The notes beneath the pieces are model-generated. The model ran no database searches. It worked only from the letters and a program-made list of their open reading frames with translations, and was not told the DNA's origin. From Streptomyces roseofulvus (lineage in GTDB: Bacteria; Actinomycetota; Actinomycetes; Streptomycetales; Streptomycetaceae), in the NCBI RefSeq assembly GCF_039534915.1, contig NZ_BAAAWE010000001.1, positions 372,001 to 436,000 on the forward strand: a stretch of 64,000 bases of DNA. Reading direction: 5' to 3'. Below, one piece after another: positions 56,939 through 64,000 of this stretch. The position numbers and the translations under genes are program-made. Within the stretch, counting starts at the first letter, position 1. Every line of letters starts with the position of its first letter.

Positions 56939-58146
56939 CGCGCGCCCTCCGCTCCGGTGATGTCCAAGGACGAAGGTGAGCGCGCGCCGCCTGGTGCCCG
57001 GTCTGTCGTCTCGGCGGTTTCCGGCGTACGCGGTCCGGCCGACGGTACGCGTACGGCGCCACCGCCCCCGGTCGTACGGCTTCGGCGCCGGGTCCGCATC
57101 AGCGCGACGCCGGCCGGCACGCCCAGCAGGGCCGTCCAGGCGCCGGCCGGGGTCTCGACCGGGGCCAGGGCCAGCCGGGCGGGGACGTCGGCGACGGCCA
57201 CGACCACGGCTCCCCACGCGGCCGACCACACGAGCCACCGCACCGCGCCGGCGCCGGGGCTGAACCAGCGGGCCACGTGGGGGGCGAGGAAGCCCACCCA
57301 GGCGACGGGCCCGCACACCGCCGTGACGGGTGCGATCAGCACGACGGCGATGGCGAGGGCCGCCAGCCGGGCGCGCTGGGCACGCACGCCCAGCGCCTCG
57401 GCGTCGGCGTCCCCCAGCCGCATGACGGAGAGGACGGGCGCGCACAGCACGAGGGCGGGTGCCGCGACGAGCAGCCACGGCCACACTCCCGCGACGTCGT
57501 CCCACGTCCTGGCGGAGAGGGAGCCGAGCAGATAGCGGTAGATGAGCTGGAGGTCGAGCTGGTCGGCCATCACCATCAGGACGAGCAGCGCCGCCTGGAG
57601 CGCGGCGGCGACGGCGGCGCCGTTCAGGAGCACGGCGGACGGGCTGCGTCCCAGCCCGGCGGCGAGCAGGGTGAGCCCGCCGCCGAGCACGGCCCCGCCG
57701 AGGGCGAGCAGGGGCTGGGCCGCGGCGGGCAGGGACAGGGCGAGGACCAGCGGCGCCGCGACGCCCAGGGCCGCGCCGGAGGAGACGCCCAGCATCTCGG
57801 GGACGGCGAGGGGGTTGCGGAGCGCCTCCTGGAGCACCAGCCCCGCCGCTCCCAGACAGGCCCCGGCCGTGATCGCCAACACCAGGCGGGGGGCGCGGAG
57901 TTCGGTGACGACGATGCCGGCGAGCGTGGCCTCGCCGTCCAGGACCGCACCGAGCAGGTGGTGCGGCGGGACGACGGGGGTGCCGAGACAGAGCGCGCAC
58001 AGCGACGCGGCGCTCAGCACCGCGATCACGAGGACCGGCTGCCAGGCCCGCCCGCGCCCGCGGAGCCGGCCGGCCGCACCGGCCTGCTCCGGGGGCGTGA
58101 CCAGGGCCGGGGAAGGACCCGTTCCCGCGGAGGGGGTGGCGCTCAC
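56935..58146 (-). CDS. FecCD-family metallophore permease (first)
   Basis: A 403-residue permease with the same fold: LQEALRNPLAVPEMLGVSSGAALGVA, YRYLLGSLSARTWDDV, VAWVGFLAPHVARWFSPGAGA. There is a hydrophilic N-terminus of about 35 residues and a Thr/Pro-rich tail of about 45, both longer than usual. The GTG overlaps the SBP stop by 4 bp, so SBP, both permeases and the ATPase form one operon. Confidence 0.92.
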   Translation of the reverse strand: MSATPSAGTGPSPALVTPPEQAGAAGRLRGRGRAWQPVLVIAVLSAASLCALCLGTPVVPPHHLLGAVLDGEATLAGIVVTELRAPRLVLAITAGACLGAAGLVLQEALRNPLAVPEMLGVSSGAALGVAAPLVLALSLPAAAQPLLALGGAVLGGGLTLLAAGLGRSPSAVLLNGAAVAAALQAALLVLMVMADQLDLQLIYRYLLGSLSARTWDDVAGVWPWLLVAAPALVLCAPVLSVMRLGDADAEALGVRAQRARLAALAIAVVLIAPVTAVCGPVAWVGFLAPHVARWFSPGAGAVRWLVWSAAWGAVVVAVADVPARLALAPVETPAGAWTALLGVPAGVALMRTRRRSRTTGGGGAVRVPSAGPRTPETAETTDRAPGGARSPSSLDITGAEGAR

Positions 58147-59120
58147 CGCAGGGCGGCCGCGGCCTCGTCGAGGACGATGCCCATCGAGCGGGTGCCACGC
58201 CCCTTGGCCCACACCTCGGAGTCCACCTCGTGGACGGCGCCGTCGCGGACCGCCGGGATCTTGCCCCAGAGGGGGTTCTTCGCCAGCTTCTCGGACAGCT
58301 TGCCGTCGGAGCCGCCGAAGCTCATGGTCTCGACGAACAGGACGTCGACGTCCTGGGCGAGGATCTCCTCCAGGCTGTAACTCCCCTCGACGCCACGGGA
58401 CTTCCACGGGTAGTCGGCGAAGCGGGGGAACAGGCTGGCGGTCACGTCGCCGTCCGGGGTGGCGACGCCGAAGTTCTCGTCACTGCCGTAGATGATCAGC
58501 GCGGTCTTGTCGCTCGGCGCCTTCTCGGCCGCCGCGAGCTTGAGCCGGAACGCCTTCTCGGCCTTCTCCCCCGCCGCGGTCCGGCCGGTGAGGGCGGCCG
58601 TGTCGCGCAGATAGCCGACGCTGTCCTCCCACGTCTCGGGCTGCATCGCCCAGAACGTGGTGGCGCCCTTCAGCGCGGGGGCGAGCTTGCCGTGGGTGTC
58701 CCCCAGGCCGATGACGAGGTCCGGCTTGTGGGAGAGGATCGCCTCCACCTCCGGGGCGATGAACCCGCCCGGGACGACGGGGACCTTCTTCGCCCCGGCC
58801 GCGCCGAGGAAGCGGGGGTGGCCGAGCAGGGCGCTGTTGGTGGCGGCCGGGACGATGCCGAGCTCGGTCAGGATGTCGTCGCAGAGCGCGAAGAGGCAGA
58901 CGATCCGCTCCGGCTTCTCCTCCAGGGCGACGCGGACGCCGTTGACGTCGGTCAACTCGGTGGTCGCCTTGATGGGTTCGACGGTGACCTCGGCCTTCGC
59001 GGCCGGGCGGGCCTTGTCCTGCGCGGGCGCTTCGGCGGACGTGCCGCAGCCGACCAGGACGGAGCCCAGCACGACTGCGGTGAGCCAGCCGCGTACGGCT
59101 CTCGACGGTGCGCTCAGCAT
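58143..59120 (-). CDS. Metallophore-binding lipoprotein (FecB/TroA-like SBP)
   Basis: A 325-residue solute-binding lipoprotein. The lipobox is LVGC with Cys25. The mature part has the helical-backbone-type fold of FecB proteins: ERIVCLFALCDDILTELGIVPAA, SHKPDLVIGLGDTHGKLAPALKG, then LAQDVDVLFVETMSFG. It captures a metal chelate outside the cell and delivers it to the permeases. A Zur-like box lies 48 bp upstream. The ATG at 59120 has GGAAGG before it; an earlier ATG 63 bp upstream lies close to the box. Confidence 0.9.
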   Translation of the reverse strand: MLSAPSRAVRGWLTAVVLGSVLVGCGTSAEAPAQDKARPAAKAEVTVEPIKATTELTDVNGVRVALEEKPERIVCLFALCDDILTELGIVPAATNSALLGHPRFLGAAGAKKVPVVPGGFIAPEVEAILSHKPDLVIGLGDTHGKLAPALKGATTFWAMQPETWEDSVGYLRDTAALTGRTAAGEKAEKAFRLKLAAAEKAPSDKTALIIYGSDENFGVATPDGDVTASLFPRFADYPWKSRGVEGSYSLEEILAQDVDVLFVETMSFGGSDGKLSEKLAKNPLWGKIPAVRDGAVHEVDSEVWAKGRGTRSMGIVLDEAAAALR

Positions 59121-59167
59121 GGGTGCCTTCCATTCTTCTCGGGAACCTGGAACGCACAGAACATACA

Positions 59168-59182
59168 TGATAATCATTTTCA
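59168..59182. promoter_or_regulatory. Fur-family (Zur-like) box between SBP and beta-propeller genes
   Basis: TGATAATCATTTTCA matches TGAAAATNATTTTCA at 14 of 15 positions and contains the palindrome ATGATAATCAT. It lies in the divergent gap, so it can control both the SBP operon and the beta-propeller gene. It is also close to the general Fur box, but iron genes in Streptomyces are normally controlled by DmdR with a different box, so Zur is favoured. Confidence 0.68.
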
Positions 59183-59203
59183 CCTGACCGTCTGGAGGAT
59201 CCC

Positions 59204-60397
59204 TTGCCCGACACCGCGCTCCTCGTCTCCGACCACGTGGCCGGATCCGTCTCCGTGCTGGCCGTCCCCGACGGCACCGTCACGGCCCGTCTCACGGGAC
59301 GCAACCTCTCCGAGCACGCCGGGTTCCTGGCCCTTCCGGGCGGGCGGGTGGCCTGTGTCGACGACCGGCGGGGCGAACTCCTCGTACTGGATCCGTTCGG
59401 CGACGAACTGGTCGAACGCGCCCTCGCGGTCGCCGTGCCGGCCGAGCACCTGGCCTGCGACCCCACCGGTCGCCGTCTGGCCGTGACCACCGGCCTGGGG
59501 AAGAACACCGTCCCGTGGTCGGACCTCGTGACGGTCGTCGACCTGGCCACCGGCGAGAGTTCCCGCGCCCGCACCCGCGCCGACGAGCCGGGCGTGACGG
59601 TCCTGGGCGGCGGCGACCCGCTCGTCGTCCTGCGGCACAGGACGCCGGGCGCGCTGGCGGCCCACCGGTTCGCGGACCTCCTCGCGGCCCCGCCCGGATG
59701 TCCTCCCGCCCCGCCGCACGCACTGCTGCCGCTGCCCGACGACGGGCACGGCGACGCCCACGAGCCGTGCACCGGACGGGTGTTCGCGGCCACGGCCGCC
59801 GGCGTGCACACGGCCCGGCGGGACGGCGACACGCTCCGGGCCGGCCCGGTGATCCCGTGGGAGTCCCCCGCCCGGGGCTGGTACCTCCGTCTCGACACCC
59901 GCCGGCCGGCCCTGTGGACCACGTTGCGCGGCGGCTCGCCCGATCCGCTGCGCTGGCAGGAGTGGACGAACCAGGCGTGGCGCCACGACCTGACGACGGG
60001 CCGCACGTCCCTCATCGACCTCGGCCCCGGCCTCGTCTTCCGGCTGGCCCTCGCCCGTGGCCACACCGCCTTCACCCGGATCCACCCCGACGGCGACGAA
60101 CTCGTGCTCCTGGACGCCGACCACGCCGTCCGACGCGTCCCCCTGCCCGCCATGGACGGCGCCCCGAAGGCGGGCGGCACCCCCTGGGAAGGCGTCGAGC
60201 GCCGCGCGGTCGCCGCCTCACCGGGCTCCGACCTCGTCGCCGTCACCCGCGGCGGCCACGGCGAGGTCCACCTCGTCGACGCGCGGACGGGACAGGAGGC
60301 GACCCGAGTACGACTGAGCACGCCCCTGCACCACGGCGGCCACCTGATGCTGATCGGCCGGACCGACGGCGCGGACGGCGACCCCGTCGGCCGCTGA
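59204..60397 (+). CDS. Cytoplasmic beta-propeller protein of the metallophore locus
   Basis: A 397-residue protein with YncE-like blades: LLVSDHVAGSVSVLAVPDGTVTARLTG, GFLALPGGRVACVDDRRGELLVLDP, HLACDPTGRRLAVTTGLG, VAASPGSDLVAVTRGGHGEVHLVDA, and further blades. There is no signal peptide or membrane helix, so it acts in the cytoplasm. A possible metal site is DDGHGDAHEPC near residue 180. Beta-propeller zinc chaperones exist (AztD), but those are exported. The TTG at 59204 follows GGAGG. It shares the Zur-like box with the SBP. Confidence 0.8.
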   Translation: MPDTALLVSDHVAGSVSVLAVPDGTVTARLTGRNLSEHAGFLALPGGRVACVDDRRGELLVLDPFGDELVERALAVAVPAEHLACDPTGRRLAVTTGLGKNTVPWSDLVTVVDLATGESSRARTRADEPGVTVLGGGDPLVVLRHRTPGALAAHRFADLLAAPPGCPPAPPHALLPLPDDGHGDAHEPCTGRVFAATAAGVHTARRDGDTLRAGPVIPWESPARGWYLRLDTRRPALWTTLRGGSPDPLRWQEWTNQAWRHDLTTGRTSLIDLGPGLVFRLALARGHTAFTRIHPDGDELVLLDADHAVRRVPLPAMDGAPKAGGTPWEGVERRAVAASPGSDLVAVTRGGHGEVHLVDARTGQEATRVRLSTPLHHGGHLMLIGRTDGADGDPVGR

Positions 60398-60425
60398 CGG
60401 TCCGGCGGGCGCCGCGCGCGGCGGT

Positions 60426-60460
60426 GACGCCTTGCCGGGGGAGCCCACGGGCAAGGCGTC
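60426..60460. terminator. Hairpin between convergent beta-propeller and esterase genes
   Basis: GACGCCTTGCC (60426-60436) and GGCAAGGCGTC (60450-60460) form a perfect 11-bp stem around a 13-base loop between the stop codons at 60397 (plus) and 60482 (minus). It works in both directions. Confidence 0.8.
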
Positions 60461-60481
60461 GTTCCGGGAGGGGGCAGGGGG

Positions 60482-61957
60482 TCAGCACTTCACCCAGTAG
60501 CCCGGGGAGGTCTCCTTGATGGTGCTGGATATTCCGACGCTCCAGAGGCCGAGGCTCTGGCCGGAGCCGTTGGCGTAGGCGTATCCGCCGGACTGGTGGG
60601 CGCGGCCGGCCTGGGTGTGGGCGTAGTTGGAGGCGGTCACGCACACCACCGCGGTGCCCGTGGTGGTGGCGTTCACCGCGCCGGACCGGGTGCCGACCGC
60701 GCCGGACGGGTCCACGGCGGCGACCGTGTAGCGGTAGGTCGTACCGGCGGTCAGACCGGAGTCCGTGAAGGCGGTGGCGGTGACCGGGGCGCCGTTCACC
60801 TTCGTCCCGTCGCGGTAGACGTGGTACGAGGCCGCGCCCGGGACCGCGCTCCAGGTCAGGGAGGCGGTGGTGTTCGTGGTGGCGGTGACGGTCAGGCCGG
60901 AGGGAGCCGGGAGCGGGCTCGGGGGGCTGGTGGTGCCCGCGGCGCCGAGGGCCTTGGCCATGTTCATCACGGCCGTCATCTGCGGGCCGCTCTTCTGGGC
61001 GTAGTCCGCTGACTTGTATCCCCACCAGTCCCAGCAGCCGCGGGGGTTGCCGGACATGGTCGTCGCCTGCGGGTACAGCACGATCATGTCGTTGGTGTCG
61101 GCGTACTCGTTGAGGTACGCCTTGTCCATGAGCGCGTTGCCGACCAGGCCGAAGTACTGGTAGCAGCCGTGGAGGGTGACCATCAGCTTGCAGGAGGCGC
61201 CGCTCTGGCAGGACTGCGGGACGTACGCGAAGCCCTCGTCGCCCATGCTGATCGCGCCGGGGCTGCCGCCGGGCGTGTACGCGCTCTGGTCGAACCGGAC
61301 CAGTTTTCCGGTCAGGGCGGTGGAACTGGCGGGCTTCACGCTGCCGAACAGGTGGGTCAGCATGTCCTTCACCGGGTCGCCGCCGCAGTTGTTGACGTAC
61401 GGCGAGCTGGTGGAGGTGCAGGCGTTGGGGCCGAGGGGGCTGACCCAGGCGTGGCCCGAGGCGGACGTGTTGTCGTACACGACGTCCGCGCCGAAGTCCC
61501 GGTAGTAGGTGGCGAGATCGTCGTTGACGGGGGCCTTGACGGTGCTGTCGTTGGTGCCGTGGAACAGCCAGACCTTGTCGCCGGAGAGGTTGGCGACCGG
61601 GTCCAGCTTGCCGGCGGCCGCCCGGTCCCGGGTCAACTGCTCCAGCTGAGCGGGGGATTTGCGGGCCTGGAAGGTGTCCATACACGCGTACAGGGCCGTG
61701 TTGAGGTTGTTCTGGGCGCAGTCGTAGGGCCCCGCCGAGAAGATGCCGGCGCCCGTGAAGACGTCGGAGTAGGCGACGTGCATCTGGTTGGCCATGAACC
61801 CGCCGGAGGAGAGCCCGCTCACGTACGTCGAACTGATGGTGTACTGCTGCAGCGAGCCGGTGGTCGGCGCGGGGACGGCCGCCGTCGCGCCGCCGGCCGT
61901 CGACGCGGCGAGGCCGACGGCCGCCAGGGCGGCGAGGAGGATCTTCCTGATCTTCAT
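60482..61957 (-). CDS. Secreted PHB-depolymerase-type esterase with FnIII domain
   Basis: A 491-residue secreted esterase. A Sec signal (ILLAALAAVGLAASTAGGATA) is followed by the alpha/beta hydrolase domain; the lipase box is GLSSG with Ser50. Features include VWLFHGTNDSTV and LMVTLHGCYQYFGLVGN, which fits the extracellular short-chain PHB depolymerase group. Residues about 345-430 form an FnIII domain (LTWSAVPGAASYHVYRDGTKV). The C-terminal 60 residues (VCVTASNYAHTQAGRAH and LGLWSVGISSTIKETSPGYWVKC) are a second, binding-like module. GGAG precedes the ATG at 61957. Confidence 0.85.
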   Translation of the reverse strand: MKIRKILLAALAAVGLAASTAGGATAAVPAPTTGSLQQYTISSTYVSGLSSGGFMANQMHVAYSDVFTGAGIFSAGPYDCAQNNLNTALYACMDTFQARKSPAQLEQLTRDRAAAGKLDPVANLSGDKVWLFHGTNDSTVKAPVNDDLATYYRDFGADVVYDNTSASGHAWVSPLGPNACTSTSSPYVNNCGGDPVKDMLTHLFGSVKPASSTALTGKLVRFDQSAYTPGGSPGAISMGDEGFAYVPQSCQSGASCKLMVTLHGCYQYFGLVGNALMDKAYLNEYADTNDMIVLYPQATTMSGNPRGCWDWWGYKSADYAQKSGPQMTAVMNMAKALGAAGTTSPPSPLPAPSGLTVTATTNTTASLTWSAVPGAASYHVYRDGTKVNGAPVTATAFTDSGLTAGTTYRYTVAAVDPSGAVGTRSGAVNATTTGTAVVCVTASNYAHTQAGRAHQSGGYAYANGSGQSLGLWSVGISSTIKETSPGYWVKC

Positions 61958-62135
61958 GTGCATCTCCAGGTGGGGGTGTGAGATGCGGACATCCTGATGA
62001 AGGGCGGGGATCCGCGCCCACATGTCGTCCCACCACATCCGGAGACCGAGGTGTGGCGCGCCTTGCCATAGAAGCGGAAGGTTCAGGCCCGCATGCTGGG
62101 GTGATCGGCGCAGCGGCCGGTGACGTCGCCGTCCC

Positions 62136-63452
62136 TCACGTCTCGACCCTCACCTGCAGGGGCGCCCTGAACGACAGCAGGCCGAGCATCGGGGGCTCCG
62201 CCGGAGCGTCCGCCGGCCGGGCGCCGGGCAGGCGGCGCGCCGCCGCGCGCAGGGCCACCGCGGCCTCCGTACGGGCCAGGGTGGCGCCGGGGCAGAGGTG
62301 GCGGCCGGCGCCGAAGGCGAGGTGCCCGCGGGCGTTCTCGCGTCCCGGGCACATGCGTGCCGGGTCGGGGAAGAGCTCCGGGTCGGAGCCGCTGCCCATG
62401 AGCATCAGCAGCACGGGGGCGCCCGCCGGCAGGTCCACTCCTGCGAGGCGGGTGGGTTCGGCGGTCACCCTGCGCCAGGTGGTCACGGGCGGCTCGCGGC
62501 GCAGGACCTCCTCCACCCAGGCCTCGGCCAGGCCGGGCTCCTCTGCCGCGCGCGGCCAGACGCCGGGTTCGGTGAGGGCGCTGCGGAGCACGGTCGCGAG
62601 GAGCTGGCCGGTGGTGGACTGGCCGGCGATGAACACGAAGAAGCAGGCGGCCACGGCCGTGTCGACGTCCAGGGGCGCGCCGTCGGGCAGCCGGTGGGCG
62701 GCGAGCGCCTCGACGAAGGAGCCGGGCGGTGCGGTGGTGTCGCGGACGGTGGCGGCGAGCCACTGGTGGAACTCCGCGACGAGCTCCGCCAGTTCCCGCT
62801 GCCGTTCGAGCGTGGGGCGGCCCCAGAACAGCTCCAGCGAGGCGTCGCTCCAGGCGATGAGGGTGGCGGGGTCGACGCCGTGGATGCCGAGGAGTTCCAT
62901 CAGGACGCGACAGGGCAGGATCTGCGCGAAGGAGGCGAAGAGGTCGAGGCCGGCGGGGCCCGCACCGCGCGCCGTCAGCTCGTCGAGCAGTTCGCCGGCG
63001 ATGCGCTCGATCGCCGGTACGGCGGCGGTGACGCTCCGCGCGTCGAAGAAACGCGCCACGGCCCGGCGCAGTCCCGCGTGGCTCGCGGTCCCGTTGTTGG
63101 CGAGCGCCGGCGGGAGCCTGAAGCCGGCCCGGACGAGGATCCGCATGACGGCGACGGGCAGGGGGGTGACCGCGCTCTGGGCGTTGTCCGGGAGGTACCG
63201 GTCCGTGTCGAGGAGGACGTGCCGGATGTCCTGAGGGCGGCTAACCAGCCACAGCCCGGTGGCGGGGTCGTGGTGCACGGGCGCCTCGGACCGCAGCCGG
63301 TCCAGCCACGGGTGGGGGTCGCGTACGAAGGAGTCCCCGAACAGGTCGAGCAGACCCAGCGGGTCGCCGGCCTCCGCCCCCGCGAGCCCGGTCACGGGGC
63401 CGTGAGCGGACGGTGCCGCGCCGTCTTCGCGGCCGTCCGCCGCCCTGAACAT
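62136..63452 (-). CDS. Cytochrome P450
   Basis: A 438-residue P450. The heme site is FGAGRHLCPGATLAR with Cys387; the K-helix ExxR is EVLR near residue 305; the I-helix reads FIAGQSTTG, where AGxDT normally stands, so the acid before the threonine is Ser. Early parts (DPHPWLDRLRSEAPVHHDP and LVSRPQDIRHVLLD) are normal for bacterial P450s. It hydroxylates an unknown small molecule and needs a ferredoxin, not seen here. The ATG at 63452 is used; a GTG lies just before it. Confidence 0.9.
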   Translation of the reverse strand: MFRAADGREDGAAPSAHGPVTGLAGAEAGDPLGLLDLFGDSFVRDPHPWLDRLRSEAPVHHDPATGLWLVSRPQDIRHVLLDTDRYLPDNAQSAVTPLPVAVMRILVRAGFRLPPALANNGTASHAGLRRAVARFFDARSVTAAVPAIERIAGELLDELTARGAGPAGLDLFASFAQILPCRVLMELLGIHGVDPATLIAWSDASLELFWGRPTLERQRELAELVAEFHQWLAATVRDTTAPPGSFVEALAAHRLPDGAPLDVDTAVAACFFVFIAGQSTTGQLLATVLRSALTEPGVWPRAAEEPGLAEAWVEEVLRREPPVTTWRRVTAEPTRLAGVDLPAGAPVLLMLMGSGSDPELFPDPARMCPGRENARGHLAFGAGRHLCPGATLARTEAAVALRAAARRLPGARPADAPAEPPMLGLLSFRAPLQVRVET

Positions 63453-64000
63453 CACGGCCGGAAGCTAACACGCCCGGAGCGGGCTCTCGGGCCGGGTGTG
63501 CGCGGCATCACGTACGGCGGTGGGCCGGCGGCTGACCAGCGACGACTTCCCGACCGCACGCCCCGGGAAATCCGACCCGGACGTGGCCTCCGCGGCAGGG
63601 GTTCTAGGCAGCCGGACGGTCTCCGGCAGCTCGCGGGCCATGGCCAGGGCGGGTTCCTCCGTCCGTACGGCGGCGCGGCGGAAGGTCTCCTGGGCGGCTC
63701 GGGCGGGCCGGTCGGCCGGGAGGTGGCGGGCGGGGAGGCGGGGCCCGCGCGGATGGTCCGGAGCCGTGCGCCGACGAAGCGCAAGCGGGCGGCGGGGGGC
63801 GGGAGGCGGGCGGGGCGTCCCCGGTGCCGGCGTGGGCGGCGCCCCCGCGACGCGGCGCTCGGAGCCGAACCGCCCCACCCACCCGCGGGACGCCGATGAA
63901 ATGTTTCATTACTGGTGCCCCGAGAGCGCCGCCACCACCCCCGGCCGACCACCACGCCCGACGAGGGAGCGTGGCGTCCAGGACCGGCCCGGCCTCGCCC
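63453..64000. other. Gene-poor end of the window with a palindrome
   Basis: I find no convincing gene in these 548 bases. Several open frames exist on both strands, but they are Arg/Pro/Ala-rich and lack domain signatures. At 63896-63909, ATGAAA and TTTCAT form a 6-bp dyad with a 2-base centre in AT-rich DNA. It could be an operator for a gene beyond the window. Confidence 0.5.

Noticed and set aside
55931..58198. 755-residue frame that would fuse two permeases
   Set aside because: The upstream half is the wrong frame of the first permease. The second permease has its own ATG and ribosome site at 56938.
63604..63909. Minus-strand frames at the window end
   Set aside because: Arg/Pro/Ala-rich with no domain; likely chance frames in GC-rich DNA.

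Overview
The window is high-GC actinobacterial DNA, almost certainly from Streptomyces. Third codon positions are nearly always G or C. GTG and TTG starts are common, many genes overlap by 4 bp (ATGA or GTGA), and rare TTA codons occur in two genes. I see no rRNA, tRNA, CRISPR array or insertion sequence.

Region 1 (1-11.5 kb) is a patchwork of small regulator-target modules: a partial SDR with a CGNR protein, a methyltransferase, an MFS exporter facing an HxlR regulator fused to a peroxiredoxin, a MarR/quinone oxidoreductase pair, a leucine-rich-repeat protein, and a TetR/DUF1772/DUF4267 set with two matching palindromes. It also holds a secreted RTX-like protein followed by a 33-bp-stem hairpin, a hexapeptide acetyltransferase, a histidine-rich metal-binding protein and a DM13 membrane protein. 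Region 2 (11.6-23.2 kb) holds a secreted DNRLRE-vanadium haloperoxidase fusion, a mycothiol-dependent-type enzyme, a blasticidin-S-deaminase-like gene coupled to an MFS exporter, further TetR and MarR pairs with clear operators, a Tat-exported SMP-30-like protein, an SDR without the usual tyrosine, and a double CMD protein. Region 3 (23.3-35 kb) has a large LAL regulator with a TTA codon, an alginate-lyase-like protein, Old Yellow Enzyme with MarR, a frameshifted TetR next to an NmrA-family gene, two DUF2267 proteins, and hsp18 divergent from a rheA-like repressor gene across the operator TGTCATC-N5-GATGACA.

Region 4 (35.2-43.2 kb) looks like a poly-gamma-glutamate locus: a divergent lipoprotein, then CapA/PgsA, a tandem Cache-HAMP membrane protein, PgsB, PgsC and an NlpC/P60 hydrolase in one operon.

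Region 5 (46.4-60.4 kb) is the most interesting part. A 37-residue RiPP precursor heads a tightly coupled operon (minus strand) of a leader-binding/E1-like protein, a CocE/NonD hydrolase, a YcaO cyclodehydratase, a SagB-type dehydrogenase and a heterodimeric ABC transporter. Just upstream, on the same strand, lies a complete FecBCD-type metallophore importer (lipoprotein SBP, two permeases, ATPase), with a divergent beta-propeller gene. Fur-family boxes that best match the Streptomyces Zur site lie before the precursor and between the SBP and beta-propeller genes. Together they suggest a zinc-starvation-induced azol(in)e peptide metallophore with its own uptake system; this is inference and I recognise no characterised counterpart.

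Region 6 (60.4-64 kb) has a secreted PHB-depolymerase-type esterase with an FnIII module, a cytochrome P450, and about 0.5 kb with no convincing gene.
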